Below are positions 21,258 through 30,615 of a DNA stretch of 64,000 nt, in pieces. The position numbers were made by a program, and so were the translations under genes. Below the pieces are notes generated by a model. The model made no database searches. It was not told the DNA's origin and saw only the letters and a list, made by a program, of their open reading frames with translations. How positions within the stretch are numbered: position 1 is the first letter of the stretch; every line of letters begins with the position of its first letter. The DNA is from Alkalihalobacterium alkalinitrilicum (GTDB lineage: Bacteria > Bacillota > Bacilli > Bacillales > Bacillaceae_F): positions 31,809 through 95,808 of the forward strand of contig NZ_KV917368.1 in the NCBI RefSeq assembly GCF_002019605.1, given 5' to 3'.

Positions 21258-22438
21258 GTGAAGAAGCAAGGTATTGTTAAACAAATTTTGAAGGATCACT
21301 TTGATGGATTTTGGAAGCTACACAATAACTGCGTTGTGGATCTAGTGATACGGGATATGCAAAGTACGAGTGTTTAGGGTGTGAAGGGAATCCAGACCCT
21401 GTTTTCGTATGTTTTACATGTAAGAGTCGTTTTTGTCACAGGTGTGGGAAGAAATATACAGATGAATGGACCGAAAAACAAGTGGAATGTATATTAGATG
21501 TCCCTCATCGTCATATGGTGTTCACTGTACCAAAAGAGCTTCGCCAGGTGTTCTTTAAAAATCGTAAAAAATTAAATGAGTTAGCTAAAGAAGTAGCACA
21601 AGTATTTGATTTTTGGTATAAGAAGAAAAATAAGAAAAGACAGTTAGAAGTTGGTGTCATAACTGTTATTCACACATTCGGAAGAGACCTGAAATTTAAC
21701 CCACATATTCATGCATTGGTTACTGAGGGCGCAATTGATAAGGAGAAGGAATGGGTTCCAATTGATTTCATTCCTTATAATTATTTGAGAAAGTCTTGGC
21801 AAAAATTATTGATGGATTTAATGATGAAATGGTTTCCAAATCGAGCCGATGTTAAACAGTTAGTTGATCAGCTATACATACGGTACCCTCATGGCTTTTA
21901 TGTGAATGCAGTAAAAAAGATGAAGAATGCGAAAGGAGCTGCCAAATATATCGGGAGATATTTAGCTAGACCAGCGATTGCCGAATATCGAATTGAAAAG
22001 TATGACTATAACTCTGTCCACTTTTGGTACGAAGATCATCAGACTGGCAAAAAGATCGATAAAAAAGTGTCTGTTTATCGGTTTATTTATGAGCTCATTC
22101 AACATATACCACCAAAACATTTTCGAATGGTAGGACGGTTTGGTCTGTACAGCCGTCGAAAAAATACGCAGTCAAAAAAGATTATAAATGTGTGGAACTT
22201 TATGCGTACGAAACAGATTGAATTTCTCTTTGAACAAAAGAGAAGAAAGAAAACATACCGTCAACGAATGATGGAAGCTTTTGAAACTGATCCTCTTCAA
22301 TGTCCGCACTGTAAAGGGAAAATGGATCTAGTAGGAATATGGCATTCGGAGTATGGCTGGGTCTATCATTATATGGACGAAATTGAAATGATCAAACATT
22401 GGAGGAGAAGAAGTGATGAGCGAGAAAAAGCAGGATAA
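21258..22438 (+). pseudogene. IS91-family transposase, frameshifted
   Basis: HUH-type transposase of the IS91/IS801 kind. The start KKQGIVKQILKDHFDGFWKLHN (from GTG 21258, after GGAAGG) is in one frame; the rest, from LRCGSSDTGYAKYECLGC, is in another, with about 18-20 codons missing near 21325. The remaining body has three Cys pairs of the N-terminal zinc domain, the HUH core in FNPHIHALVTEG, and the tyrosine motif YIGRYLAR (Y-x3-Y). A later CPHCKGKMDLVGIW pair is also kept. From the internal ATG 21482 a 318-residue piece could still be made, but without the zinc domain. Probably inactive. Confidence 0.85.
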
Positions 22439-22742
22439 ACAAAAGCTAGAAGAAGATGACTTATTTAAGGACATTGGAGACTAGCTTGACTTAAGTGAAA
22501 AAGAAGAGTTCATAATATTTAAGTGTATTGATTGTGGCTGTATCGATCAGGTTCCTCCGTTTATTATTGGTGAATTTTCCTATGATTTAGTAGAAGGGGA
22601 AGAAGTAGAATTAGAGTGTCCAGAATGTAACGGCACATTACGAGTAGCGAGTGAAAGTCCCGTTAGCGATTTTGTTCTTAGAAGGTTCCTTTTTATAAGT
22701 CATTTAGAATTCATTAACTTTACCATATCCCCAGTTTCGTAA
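22416..22742 (+). pseudogene. IS91-associated small zinc-ribbon protein with in-frame TAG
   Basis: An ATG overlapping the end of the transposase opens a frame of 22 codons ending FKDIGD-TAG (22482-22484), and the same frame then runs on to TAA at 22740. The second part contains FKCIDCGC and ECPECNGTLRV, four or five Cys residues in zinc-ribbon spacing. The whole looks like an accessory protein of the element that has acquired one nonsense codon, or a short peptide followed by a separate zinc-ribbon remnant. Confidence 0.55.
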
Positions 22743-22813
22743 AATTCCACAATTAAGGCAATTGTTCAGAGATTGGCAGTAAAGAAGTTAAGTTACATTT
22801 TTTTATGTCTTAT

Positions 22814-22822
22814 ATCGACAAA
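22814..22822 (-). promoter_or_regulatory. Possible Spo0A box upstream of sirA
   Basis: On the minus strand TTTGTCGAT, one base from the Spo0A core TGTCGAA. It lies 26 bases before the sirA -35 box; in B. subtilis sirA is activated by Spo0A. Confidence 0.45.
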
Positions 22823-22847
22823 ATTAGAAGGTTTGTTCTCCATTAAA

Positions 22848-22877
22848 GTGACAATTATTTTTCCGTCCTTATATTAT
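22848..22877 (+). promoter_or_regulatory. sirA promoter
   Basis: GTGACA (22848-22853) and TATTAT (22872-22877), 18-base spacing. Confidence 0.5.
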
Positions 22878-22905
22878 ACTTGTCTAAAATGGTGGAGGGA
22901 TTATA

Positions 22906-23346
22906 ATGAGAAAATATGATATCTACCTAATTAATGGAGACGTTTCCCAACATTACTTTGGACAAGAGTCAAAATTATTTCATTTATTCTTAGATGAAAT
23001 TAGAGCAGCAGATGAAAATAAGGCGATTATCAAAAAACAAATTAAATATATTTCAAATCCGATTCCAGTGGTTGAATTACAACATCGACTTCTATCCTCT
23101 TTTAAACATCGTACGGATTATTTCTTTTTTGACCATACTCATCGATTGCAAATTAGTGAACCTTTTAGTAAGGCACAAATGTTTATTTTTCCTGACTATA
23201 TTCATTTAGTTAGCGAAGGATCCTATGAGGCGGAGACCATGTTTTTTGAAGTGATGAGAAAATTAAGTCCTTCATTTTTTGCTTTAGATGTTTCAACTTA
23301 TCGTTATGGGTGGTTAAATCCCATTAAACAAGTAAAACTCGTATAA
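22906..23346 (+). CDS. sirA: Sporulation inhibitor of replication SirA
   Basis: SirA binds DnaA domain I and blocks new rounds of replication as sporulation begins. The 146-residue protein keeps family segments: IYLINGDVSQHYFGQESKLF at the N-terminus, KKQIKYISNPIP, SEGSYEAETMFFEVMRKLSP and the C-terminal YRYGWLNPIKQ. GGAGGG precedes the ATG. It follows tkt as in B. subtilis, separated here by an IS91 remnant. A possible Spo0A box is upstream. Confidence 0.93.
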   Translation: MRKYDIYLINGDVSQHYFGQESKLFHLFLDEIRAADENKAIIKKQIKYISNPIPVVELQHRLLSSFKHRTDYFFFDHTHRLQISEPFSKAQMFIFPDYIHLVSEGSYEAETMFFEVMRKLSPSFFALDVSTYRYGWLNPIKQVKLV

Positions 23347-23465
23347 AGTTTTTAGGTTTAGGTCTTTTATTCATAGGTGGGTTACGTTATAATAAGTAAG
23401 ATTGTACTAGTCATTCTATAATAAATTGATGAAATGTTTTTCAACATGAAGGAGGAAGCAGTTTT

Positions 23466-23681
23466 ATGTGGATTAATATCCTAGTAGGTACATTGTGCCT
23501 AATTGGTGGAATTGCGATTGGCTTTTTTATTGCCCGTAAAACAATGATGAACTATTTGAAAAAAAACCCACCTATTAATGAACAAATGCTACGTGTTATG
23601 ATGATGCAAATGGGGCAAAATCCATCACAAAAGAAAATTAATCAAATGATGAAGGCGATGCAAAAGCAAACGTCTAAATAA
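23466..23681 (+). CDS. yneF: UPF0154 membrane protein YneF
   Basis: A 71-residue protein: one N-terminal membrane helix with a Gly-rich face ([20 protein letters not shown]) and a Met- and Gln-rich cytoplasmic tail ([22 protein letters not shown]), diagnostic for YneF. The role is unknown. AAGGAGG precedes the ATG and a terminator follows. Confidence 0.93.
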   Translation: MWINILVGTLCLIGGIAIGFFIARKTMMNYLKKNPPINEQMLRVMMMQMGQNPSQKKINQMMKAMQKQTSK

Positions 23682-23700
23682 ATAATATGAAACGGACAAG

Positions 23701-23724
23701 CACCTCAAGCCGAGGTGTTTTTTT
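23701..23724 (+). terminator. Terminator of yneF
   Basis: Stem CACCTC/GAGGTG, 5-base loop, T run. Confidence 0.85.
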
Positions 23725-23949
23725 GTTCTTGCTTTTTTTGGCAATTCCATGTGGACTTTCGCCTGAATGTGCTTTATTTTCAAAATAATATTTACTAGGA
23801 AGCCAGATCATTTTTATTGCAAATATGAAAGGAAAGTTATAGCCTAATCCATTTCATTCTGTTAAAATAATTTTGTCGTTTCGGTTTTCGAAACATTCGT
23901 ACTATTACTAATATTTTTCTTATCTTTAGAGAAAGAAATGAGGGAAATA

Positions 23950-25713
23950 ATGAAGGTCTTTATTGATTTATGGTGGTATTTTAAGAAAGAAAAGGGTCGT
24001 TATGGATTAGGAATTCTAACTTTAATGGTTGTATCGTTTTTAACGTTATTACCACCTTATATTGTTGGTATTATTGTCGATCATATTGAACAAAAGACGT
24101 TGACTAGAGAAGTCTTGATGCAATGGGGGCTCATCTTACTCCTAATCGGTATAGCTACATATATATTAAGGTATATTTGGAGAATTATGATTTTTGGTGC
24201 TTCCATTAGGTTGGCTCGGTTGTTACGTAATCAATTATACGAGCATTTCACAAATATGTCGCGCAAGTTCTATCAAAAGCGTCGGACAGGTGATTTAATG
24301 GCGCACTCGACGAATGATATTAAGGCGATTGAACAAACAGCAGGAGCAGGTGTACTCACTTTAGTCGACTCTTTAACTATGGGTGGATTTGTTATTATTA
24401 CAATGGCTGCTACTATTAGTTGGAAATTAACGCTCATTTGCCTAATTCCAATGCCTTTTATGGCATTATCCACGAGTTATTACGGCTCTTTATTACACAA
24501 ACGGTTTGCAGGGGCACAAGCAGCATTTTCGGAACTTAATGATAAAGTGCAAGAAAGTATGACGGGCATTCGTGTAACGAAAGCATTCGGCCATGAAGAA
24601 GCGGATGTAGAGTCATTTAAGACAAAATCTAACCAAGTTGTAGAAAAGAATGTCGCTGTCGCAAAAGTCGATGCTTTATTTGATCCAACGATTTCATTGA
24701 TTGTTGGTATCTCTTATTTTCTTGCCGTTGTATTCGGTGCGAAGTATGTGATTACAGATGATATGACAATAGGACAGTTAACGAGTTTCACGATTTATTT
24801 AGGTTTACTCATATGGCCAATGTTAGCTTTTGGTTGGTTATTTAATATTGTTGAACGAGGAAGAGCTTCATATGGACGTGTGTCTTCTATACTAAGTGAA
24901 CAAATTGAAATTAGTGATTCAGATGCGAAATATAACCAAATGCCAGCAGGAAATATCTCGTATGATATCAATTCGTTTAAATATAGTGAAGATGACAAAA
25001 ATGTTTTAAAAGATATTCATTTTAGTATAAAGAAAGGACAAACGCTTGGAATTGTTGGGAAAACCGGAAGTGGAAAAACAACGATGTTAAAGTTGTTGAT
25101 GAGAGAGTTTGATGTAACCAATGGAGAAGTAAGGTTAGACAATCGTTCTGTAAAAGACTACGAATTTGACGCACTTCGAACTGCGATTGGTTATGTTCCA
25201 CAAGATCATTTTTTATTTTCGGCAACGATTGCAGATAATATTGCGTTTGCTAAACCGACAGCCTCCATTCAAGAGATCATCGATGTAAGTAAGCTTGCTT
25301 CTATTCATGATGATATCGTTCGTTTTCCCGATGGTTATGAAACGATTGTAGGAGAACGAGGGGTAACGCTATCAGGTGGTCAAAAACAAAGGATTTCTAT
25401 AGCGAGGGCATTAATATTGGATCCTGAAATGCTAATATTAGATGATTCACTTTCTGCAGTGGATGCCAAAACAGAAGAGCAAATCCTTCACTCGTTACGC
25501 CATGAACGAAAAAATAAGACAACTATAATCACAGCGCATCGTTTAAGTGCTATTAAACATGCAGATTTGATTTTAGTATTAGATAAAGGCAAAATTATGG
25601 AACGAGGCAACCATAAAGAGTTAATGGTACAAAACGGTTGGTATCGTAAAATGTATGAACATCAACAGCTAGAAACATTAGTACAACAAGGAGGGGACAA
25701 TCATGCAACATAA
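23950..25713 (+). CDS. ABC exporter subunit with degenerate ATPase site (YheI/YknU type)
   Basis: First half of a heterodimeric type IV ABC exporter: six membrane helices (to about residue 310), then a nucleotide-binding domain with Walker A GKTGSGKTT near 370, signature LSGGQKQR and Walker B LILDDSLSAVD near 495. The residue after the Walker B Asp is Asp, not the catalytic Glu, so this subunit contributes a non-hydrolysing site, as in BmrC. The H-loop is AHRLS. ATG 23950 has GAGGG in range; ATG 23938 is an alternative. Its stop overlaps the next gene by 11 bases. Substrate unknown; multidrug efflux is the family norm. Confidence 0.9.
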   Translation: MKVFIDLWWYFKKEKGRYGLGILTLMVVSFLTLLPPYIVGIIVDHIEQKTLTREVLMQWGLILLLIGIATYILRYIWRIMIFGASIRLARLLRNQLYEHFTNMSRKFYQKRRTGDLMAHSTNDIKAIEQTAGAGVLTLVDSLTMGGFVIITMAATISWKLTLICLIPMPFMALSTSYYGSLLHKRFAGAQAAFSELNDKVQESMTGIRVTKAFGHEEADVESFKTKSNQVVEKNVAVAKVDALFDPTISLIVGISYFLAVVFGAKYVITDDMTIGQLTSFTIYLGLLIWPMLAFGWLFNIVERGRASYGRVSSILSEQIEISDSDAKYNQMPAGNISYDINSFKYSEDDKNVLKDIHFSIKKGQTLGIVGKTGSGKTTMLKLLMREFDVTNGEVRLDNRSVKDYEFDALRTAIGYVPQDHFLFSATIADNIAFAKPTASIQEIIDVSKLASIHDDIVRFPDGYETIVGERGVTLSGGQKQRISIARALILDPEMLILDDSLSAVDAKTEEQILHSLRHERKNKTTIITAHRLSAIKHADLILVLDKGKIMERGNHKELMVQNGWYRKMYEHQQLETLVQQGGDNHAT

Positions 25714-27493
25714 GGATCGTGTTCTTAGTTCTAAAGAACAACGGGCTGTTTTTAAAAGGTTGTTAGCGTATACTAGGCCACATATAAAAACAATGACATT
25801 TGCATTTGTTCTCTTAATTTTAGCTACAGGTGCAGATATAGTTGGTCCTATTCTTGTAAAGATTTTTATAGATGATTATTTAACACCACGAGTTTTTGAG
25901 TTCAGGGCTTTGTTGATATTAGCGGGAACGTATATCATACTTCACTTGAGTGCTGTCATCTTAAATTATATTCAGTTATTTACTTTTCAAAAGATTGCTT
26001 TAAGGATCATTCAACAAATGCGGATAGATGTTTTCTCAAAAGTACAAAAGCTAGGTCTTTCCTTTTTTGATCGAACGCCAGCTGGGGGCTTAGTTTCACG
26101 AATTACGAATGATTCGGAATCTATTAAAGATTTGTATGTTACGGTTTTAGCAACCTTTGTGCAAAACATTATTTTTTTATTCGGTATTTTTATTGCGATG
26201 TTTTACCTTAATGCTCAATTGGCGTTTTTCTGTTTATTCTTATTACCAATCCTCTTTTTACTTATGCAAATGTATCGTAAATTCAGTTCTCGTTTTTATG
26301 CGGAAATGAGTGAGAAGTTGAGCCAGTTAAATGCGAAGTTAAATGAATCCATTCAAGGCATGTCGATTATTCAATTGTTTCGTCAAGAACGTCGGATGCG
26401 AAAAGAGTTCAAAGATATTAATGATCAGCATCAACGTGCATGGATGAAGAGTATGAAGTTAGATGGTCTCCTACTTCGACCTGCTGTTGATTTTGTTTCG
26501 ATCTTAGCATTAATCTTAATTTTAAGTTATTTCGGGATCACTTCTTTAAACAGTCCGATTGAAATAGGTGTTTTGTATGCATTTGTAAATTACTTAGACC
26601 GCTTCTTTGAACCAGTCAATCAACTGATGATGCGTCTTTCATTGTTCCAACAAGCGATCGTTTCTGCTGGTAGGGTCTTTAAACTATTAGACCATGATGA
26701 ACTAGCGCCTTCACAAGTAGGAAATAGTCAGTCAAAGATTACTAAGGGTGAGATTGAGTTTAAGAACGTAACCTTCTCATATGATGGAAAAACAGATGTT
26801 TTAAAAGATATTTCGTTTAAAGTCAAAGAAGGGGAAACACTTGCGCTCGTAGGTCATACTGGCAGTGGTAAAAGTTCAATTATTAACATTTTAATGCGGT
26901 TTTACAACCTGAAAAGTGGGGGAATTCTTATAGATGGTCAACCACTTCAGTCTTTTTCAGATGAAGAGTTACGAAGCCGTCTTGGATTAGTATTACAAGA
27001 CCCATTTATTTACACAGGTGATATTAAATCGAATATACGATTATTTCATGATCATATTAGTGATGAACAAGTGAAAGATGCAGCTCAATTTGTTCATGCT
27101 GATTCGTTTATTAAAAACCTACCAAAAGGTTATGATACAGAAGTGGCGGAACGTGGTTCTACATTATCGAGTGGCCAAAGGCAACTGTTATCTTTTGCAA
27201 GGACGATGGCGATTAACCCCAAAATATTAATATTGGATGAAGCAACTGCAAGTGTTGATACGGAAACGGAAGAAGCGATACAAATCGCTTTAGAAAAAAT
27301 GCGCAAAGGAAGAACTACGATTGCGATTGCCCACAGGCTGTCAACCATTAAAGATGCGGATCATATTATCGTTCTCCATCAAGGAGAGATTGTCGAACAA
27401 GGGAATCATGAAGAATTACTGAACCAATCAGGTCTATACCATAAAATGTACTTACTACAACAAGGAGTTACAGAAGAAGTGAATGTATCGTAA
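25703..27493 (+). CDS. ABC exporter subunit with intact ATPase site (YheH/YknV type)
   Basis: Second half of the heterodimer, 596 residues: six membrane helices followed by Walker A GHTGSGKSS near 381, Q-loop LQDPFIYTGD, a modified signature LSSGQRQ (second Gly replaced by Ser), and Walker B ILILDEATASVD near 507 with catalytic Glu intact. The altered signature here and the altered Walker B in the partner together define one dead and one live ATP site, as in characterised heterodimeric exporters. Translationally coupled to the partner. Confidence 0.9.
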   Translation: MQHKDRVLSSKEQRAVFKRLLAYTRPHIKTMTFAFVLLILATGADIVGPILVKIFIDDYLTPRVFEFRALLILAGTYIILHLSAVILNYIQLFTFQKIALRIIQQMRIDVFSKVQKLGLSFFDRTPAGGLVSRITNDSESIKDLYVTVLATFVQNIIFLFGIFIAMFYLNAQLAFFCLFLLPILFLLMQMYRKFSSRFYAEMSEKLSQLNAKLNESIQGMSIIQLFRQERRMRKEFKDINDQHQRAWMKSMKLDGLLLRPAVDFVSILALILILSYFGITSLNSPIEIGVLYAFVNYLDRFFEPVNQLMMRLSLFQQAIVSAGRVFKLLDHDELAPSQVGNSQSKITKGEIEFKNVTFSYDGKTDVLKDISFKVKEGETLALVGHTGSGKSSIINILMRFYNLKSGGILIDGQPLQSFSDEELRSRLGLVLQDPFIYTGDIKSNIRLFHDHISDEQVKDAAQFVHADSFIKNLPKGYDTEVAERGSTLSSGQRQLLSFARTMAINPKILILDEATASVDTETEEAIQIALEKMRKGRTTIAIAHRLSTIKDADHIIVLHQGEIVEQGNHEELLNQSGLYHKMYLLQQGVTEEVNVS

Positions 27494-27498
27494 ATAAA

Positions 27499-27539
27499 AA
27501 AAGCCTTAACTCTTTGTTTATGTAGGAGTTAAGGCTTTT
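27499..27539. terminator. Bidirectional terminator between the ABC exporter and the Spo0E-like gene
   Basis: 14-bp perfect stem AAAAGCCTTAACTC/GAGTTAAGGCTTTT with a 13-base loop; its right arm overlaps the 3' end of the minus-strand gene. Confidence 0.85.
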
Positions 27540-27717
27540 CTAATTCTTGTACTCTCTCATTCTCATGTCTGATTTGATCATAGAAGTTTAACAGTTTATC
27601 TAGTTCTTGACTTTTTTTTACTGCAATAGGAGAACTTAATCCGTAAATTAGTCCTATCGTTACTAACTTATTTCGTTGTTCTTCTATTGTTGAAAGTATA
27701 TCTGCGTCTTTATCCAT
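27529..27717 (-). CDS. ynzD: Spo0E-like aspartyl-phosphate phosphatase (YnzD type)
   Basis: A 62-residue two-helix protein. The Spo0E family motif is present: IEEQRNKLVTIG, then KSQELDKLLNFYDQ with the SQELD core. Such proteins remove phosphate from Spo0A~P and delay sporulation. The start at 27717 follows AAAGGAGAA; a longer upstream reading lacks support. It occupies the ynzD position after yneF. Confidence 0.88.
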   Translation of the reverse strand: MDKDADILSTIEEQRNKLVTIGLIYGLSSPIAVKKSQELDKLLNFYDQIRHENERVQELEKP

Positions 27718-27831
27718 GATGTTCTCCTTTGTTTTACATCTATTAAAAATTATACAAAAAACTGGATGAAACCTCAACTAGTTGCTAGAATATTACATAA
27801 TTAATTGTAAATAATATACAAGAATAACAGT

Positions 27832-29176
27832 TTAGATAAAAAAGTAGGCGATGATGTTATTGGAGCAACGATTAATACCCATGGAAGTTTGCAATTAAAA
27901 GCGACAAAAGTAGGTAAAAATTCAACGCTTGCACAAATTGTAAAAATAGTAGAAGAAGCTCAAACATCAAAAGCTCCTATTCTAAGAATGGTTGATGTTA
28001 TTTCTGGTTATTTTGTTCCAATGGCGTTTGGAATAGCTGTATTTTCCTTTGTATTATGGTACTTTATCTTAGGAACAAGTTTTGAAGTAGCGCTGATTAA
28101 TTTTACAGCTGTTTTAGTAATTGCCTGTCCGTGTGCATTAGGATTAGCAACACCAACATCAATCATGGTTGGTACAGGAAAAGGCGCTGAATATGGGATA
28201 TTATTTAAAGGTGGAGAGCAATTAGAGACCGCTCATAAAATAAGTACTGTAGTATTTGATAAGACAGGAACGATTACCAAAGGTGAACCAGCTCTAACAG
28301 ACTTGTTTGTTTATGATATTTCAGATGAAGAAAAACACTACAATGGATTGCAAGTCTTGAACAAAATTCAGAACACCCTTTAGCAAAAGCGATTGTCAAA
28401 GGAGCTAGAGCTAGAAACGTACAAATCGTACAACCTGAAAAGTTTGAGGCTATACCTGGTAGAGGTATAAAAGGAACGGTCGATCAAGCGGAAGCGATTG
28501 TCGGGACTAGAAGGCTAGTGAATGATTATGGTATTGTGATTGAGGATCAGCATGAAGAAATGATGACTCGACTTGAACTCGAAGGCAAAACTGCGATGCT
28601 TGCTGCAAAAGATGGTAAATTAGCGGCCATTGTTGCTGTTGCTGATGAAGTGAAGGAAACGTCAAAAGAAGCGGTCCACCAGCTGAAAAGCATGGGGCTT
28701 CAAGTCGTCATGCTAACAGGTGATAATGAACGAACGGCTAAAGCAATCGCTGATCAAGTCGGAATTGACTCAGTATTCGCTGAAGTATTGCCTGGTGAAA
28801 AAGCGAAAAAGTGGAAGAGTTAAAGAAACAAGGGCATAAAGTCGTTATGATTGGTGATGGAATTAATGATGCTCCTGCGCTTGCGGTCGCTGATATCGGG
28901 ATGGCCATAAGAACAGGAACAGACGTCGCAATTGAGGCATCTGATATCACGTTAATGCGTGGATATTTAATGGCTGTTCCACAAGCAATTAAGATGAGTC
29001 AATTAACAATGCGGATTATTAAACAAAACTTATTTTGGGCATTTATCTATAATTCCATTGGTTTGCCAATTGCAGCTGCGGGCTTACTAGCACCTTGGAT
29101 AGCAGGAGCAGCGATGGCTTTTAGTTCAGTTTCTGTTGTTAGCAATGCTTTACGTTTAAAAAGGATAAAGCTTTGA
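27832..29176 (+). pseudogene. copA: Copper-exporting P-type ATPase CopA, 5'-deleted with two frameshifts
   Basis: Homology starts abruptly in the actuator domain ([21 protein letters not shown]), so the metal-binding domains and first four membrane helices are gone. The CPC ion site ([13 protein letters not shown]) and the phosphorylation motif [12 protein letters not shown] remain. Frame breaks lie near 28335 (before [18 protein letters not shown]) and near 28808 (before [23 protein letters not shown]). The last two membrane helices are intact. Individual fragments of 164, 101 and 121 codons are readable, but none can be a working pump. Confidence 0.92.
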
Positions 29177-29207
29177 AAAGAATTTCAATTGAAGAGGAGA
29201 CATGTAA

Positions 29208-29397
29208 ATGGTAAAAGAAACAATTAAAGTAAATGGAATGACTTTCGGTAGTAGGAGCACTTTCAAAGCTTGAAGGAGTAACGAAAGCTGAGGTTAGTTT
29301 AGAAAATAAAGAAGTGACAGTGGAATTTAATGAAAACCAAGTCACGATTGATAAACTAAAATCTGAAATCGAAGACACTGGCTTTGACGTCAAGTAA
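29208..29397 (+). pseudogene. copZ: Copper chaperone CopZ, metal site deleted
   Basis: Starts as a normal CopZ (MVKETIKVNGMT) after GAGGAGA, but the CxxC copper site and the following helix are missing and the frame shifts; the remainder (VGALSKLEGVTKAEVSLENK to the C-terminal FDVK) continues in a different frame. It sits 31 bases after the copA remnant, so the copper operon has decayed as a unit. Confidence 0.88.
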
Positions 29398-29417
29398 TAA
29401 ATAATAATAAAAGTAGA

Positions 29418-29460
29418 TGAGGGGGCCAAATGAAAATTTGTGCTCCCTTCATATTTTTTT
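29418..29460 (+). terminator. Probable terminator after copZ remnant
   Basis: Two-part stem GAGGGGGC/GCTCCCTTC plus CAAAT/ATTTG around a GAAA loop, followed by ATATTTTTTT. Confidence 0.55.
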
Positions 29461-29466
29461 CACTTT

Positions 29467-29484
29467 AAACAAGTATACTTGTTT
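29467..29484. promoter_or_regulatory. 18-bp perfect palindrome, possible operator
   Basis: AAACAAGTATACTTGTTT is perfectly self-complementary. It lies between the copA/copZ remnant and the lipoprotein operon, about 110 bases before the lipoprotein start. No regulator is encoded nearby, so the binding protein is unknown. Confidence 0.5.
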
Positions 29485-29593
29485 AGGATTAACGCTTAAG
29501 AAATTAGCGATTTTCGACATGGCTTTCGATAAATCATGACTTACTGACGAACTTAGTTGATATTCTAAAGAAAAATGGAATGGAGTGGCTCTA

Positions 29594-30601
29594 ATGAAAA
29601 AATATAAAAAACGATTTCTTTTCTCAATCATCATTTCAGGAGCATTATTACTATCTGCATGTGGCGAAACGGAAGCAGTTCCTGAAGATGGAGAACTAGT
29701 TGATCAGGAAAATGAACTTGTAGAAAACATAGAAGAAACTAAAGAGGAAGACGCAAATATTCCAGAAGTTGTTGTAGCAAAAGAAGAAACGCAAGAAATA
29801 AGTCATATCCACGGGCTTGAAGTAAACCCACAATCTCCTGATAGTTATTTAATTGCTACTCATCATGGTGTAGTGGAATATGCAGGGTCAGAAGAAGCCT
29901 ACGTTTTAGGGGAGATGCGCGATGATTTTATGGGATTCAGTCGTGTTGCAGATAGTACAAAGCTAATGTCAAGTGGTCATCCAGGTTTTGATAGTGACCT
30001 TCCAGACCCGCTAGGTTTTATGTGGAGTGAAGATTTTGGTGAATCATGGGAGATCAGAAGTTTGCTTGAAGAGGTAGACTTTCATGGACTTACCGCTAGC
30101 TATCAAGACGGTCAGCACATTTTAGGTTTTGCTTTAGATTATGAGAATAATTTTGAGTCTATGCTCCTTAGAAGTAACGACCAAGGGTTCAATTGGGAGA
30201 AAGTAGTAACAGTCGGTTTACCGCTCGATCATCATGGAGTCTACAATTTAGCATTTTCTCCTGAAAGTGATAGCATTGTATTTGCTGCGACGGCAAAAGG
30301 ATTACTTCAATCTGAGGATAGTGGAGTAAATTGGACTGAAATTACGCCTGGTAATGTGACAGGACTTACTGTTGTCGGAAATAATGAAGTGTATTACTAT
30401 GATGAAACAAATGACCAACTTTCTCTTTGGAGGGGAGATGAAAGTGAGGTTATTTCTTACCCAAGTGAGCAAGGGCCAGTTAATTATCTTGTTGTGAATG
30501 ATAATGGACAACTTATTGTATCTACTGTAAATGCTTCATTGTTGTTAAGAGAAGAGGATTCGAACTGGAAAACATTGATTGACAATGGAAGAGTAAAGTA
30601 G
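29594..30601 (+). CDS. Lipoprotein with Asp-box beta-propeller (F510_1955-like)
   Basis: A 335-residue exported lipoprotein: signal peptide and lipobox LLLSAC (Cys23), an acidic linker to about residue 65, then a propeller beginning SHIHGLEVNPQSPDSYLIATHHG. Three Asp-boxes of the pattern S-x-D-x-G-x-x-W are visible (SEDFGESW, SNDQGFNW, SEDSGVNW). Related proteins are annotated as F510_1955 family glycosylhydrolases, but the Asp-box alone does not prove an enzyme. GTG 29585 is possible; ATG 29594 follows GGAGTGG. A TlpA-like thioredoxin gene starts 14 bases after the stop. Confidence 0.8.
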   Translation: MKKYKKRFLFSIIISGALLLSACGETEAVPEDGELVDQENELVENIEETKEEDANIPEVVVAKEETQEISHIHGLEVNPQSPDSYLIATHHGVVEYAGSEEAYVLGEMRDDFMGFSRVADSTKLMSSGHPGFDSDLPDPLGFMWSEDFGESWEIRSLLEEVDFHGLTASYQDGQHILGFALDYENNFESMLLRSNDQGFNWEKVVTVGLPLDHHGVYNLAFSPESDSIVFAATAKGLLQSEDSGVNWTEITPGNVTGLTVVGNNEVYYYDETNDQLSLWRGDESEVISYPSEQGPVNYLVVNDNGQLIVSTVNASLLLREEDSNWKTLIDNGRVK

Positions 30602-30615
30602 AAAGGAAAAAAATA

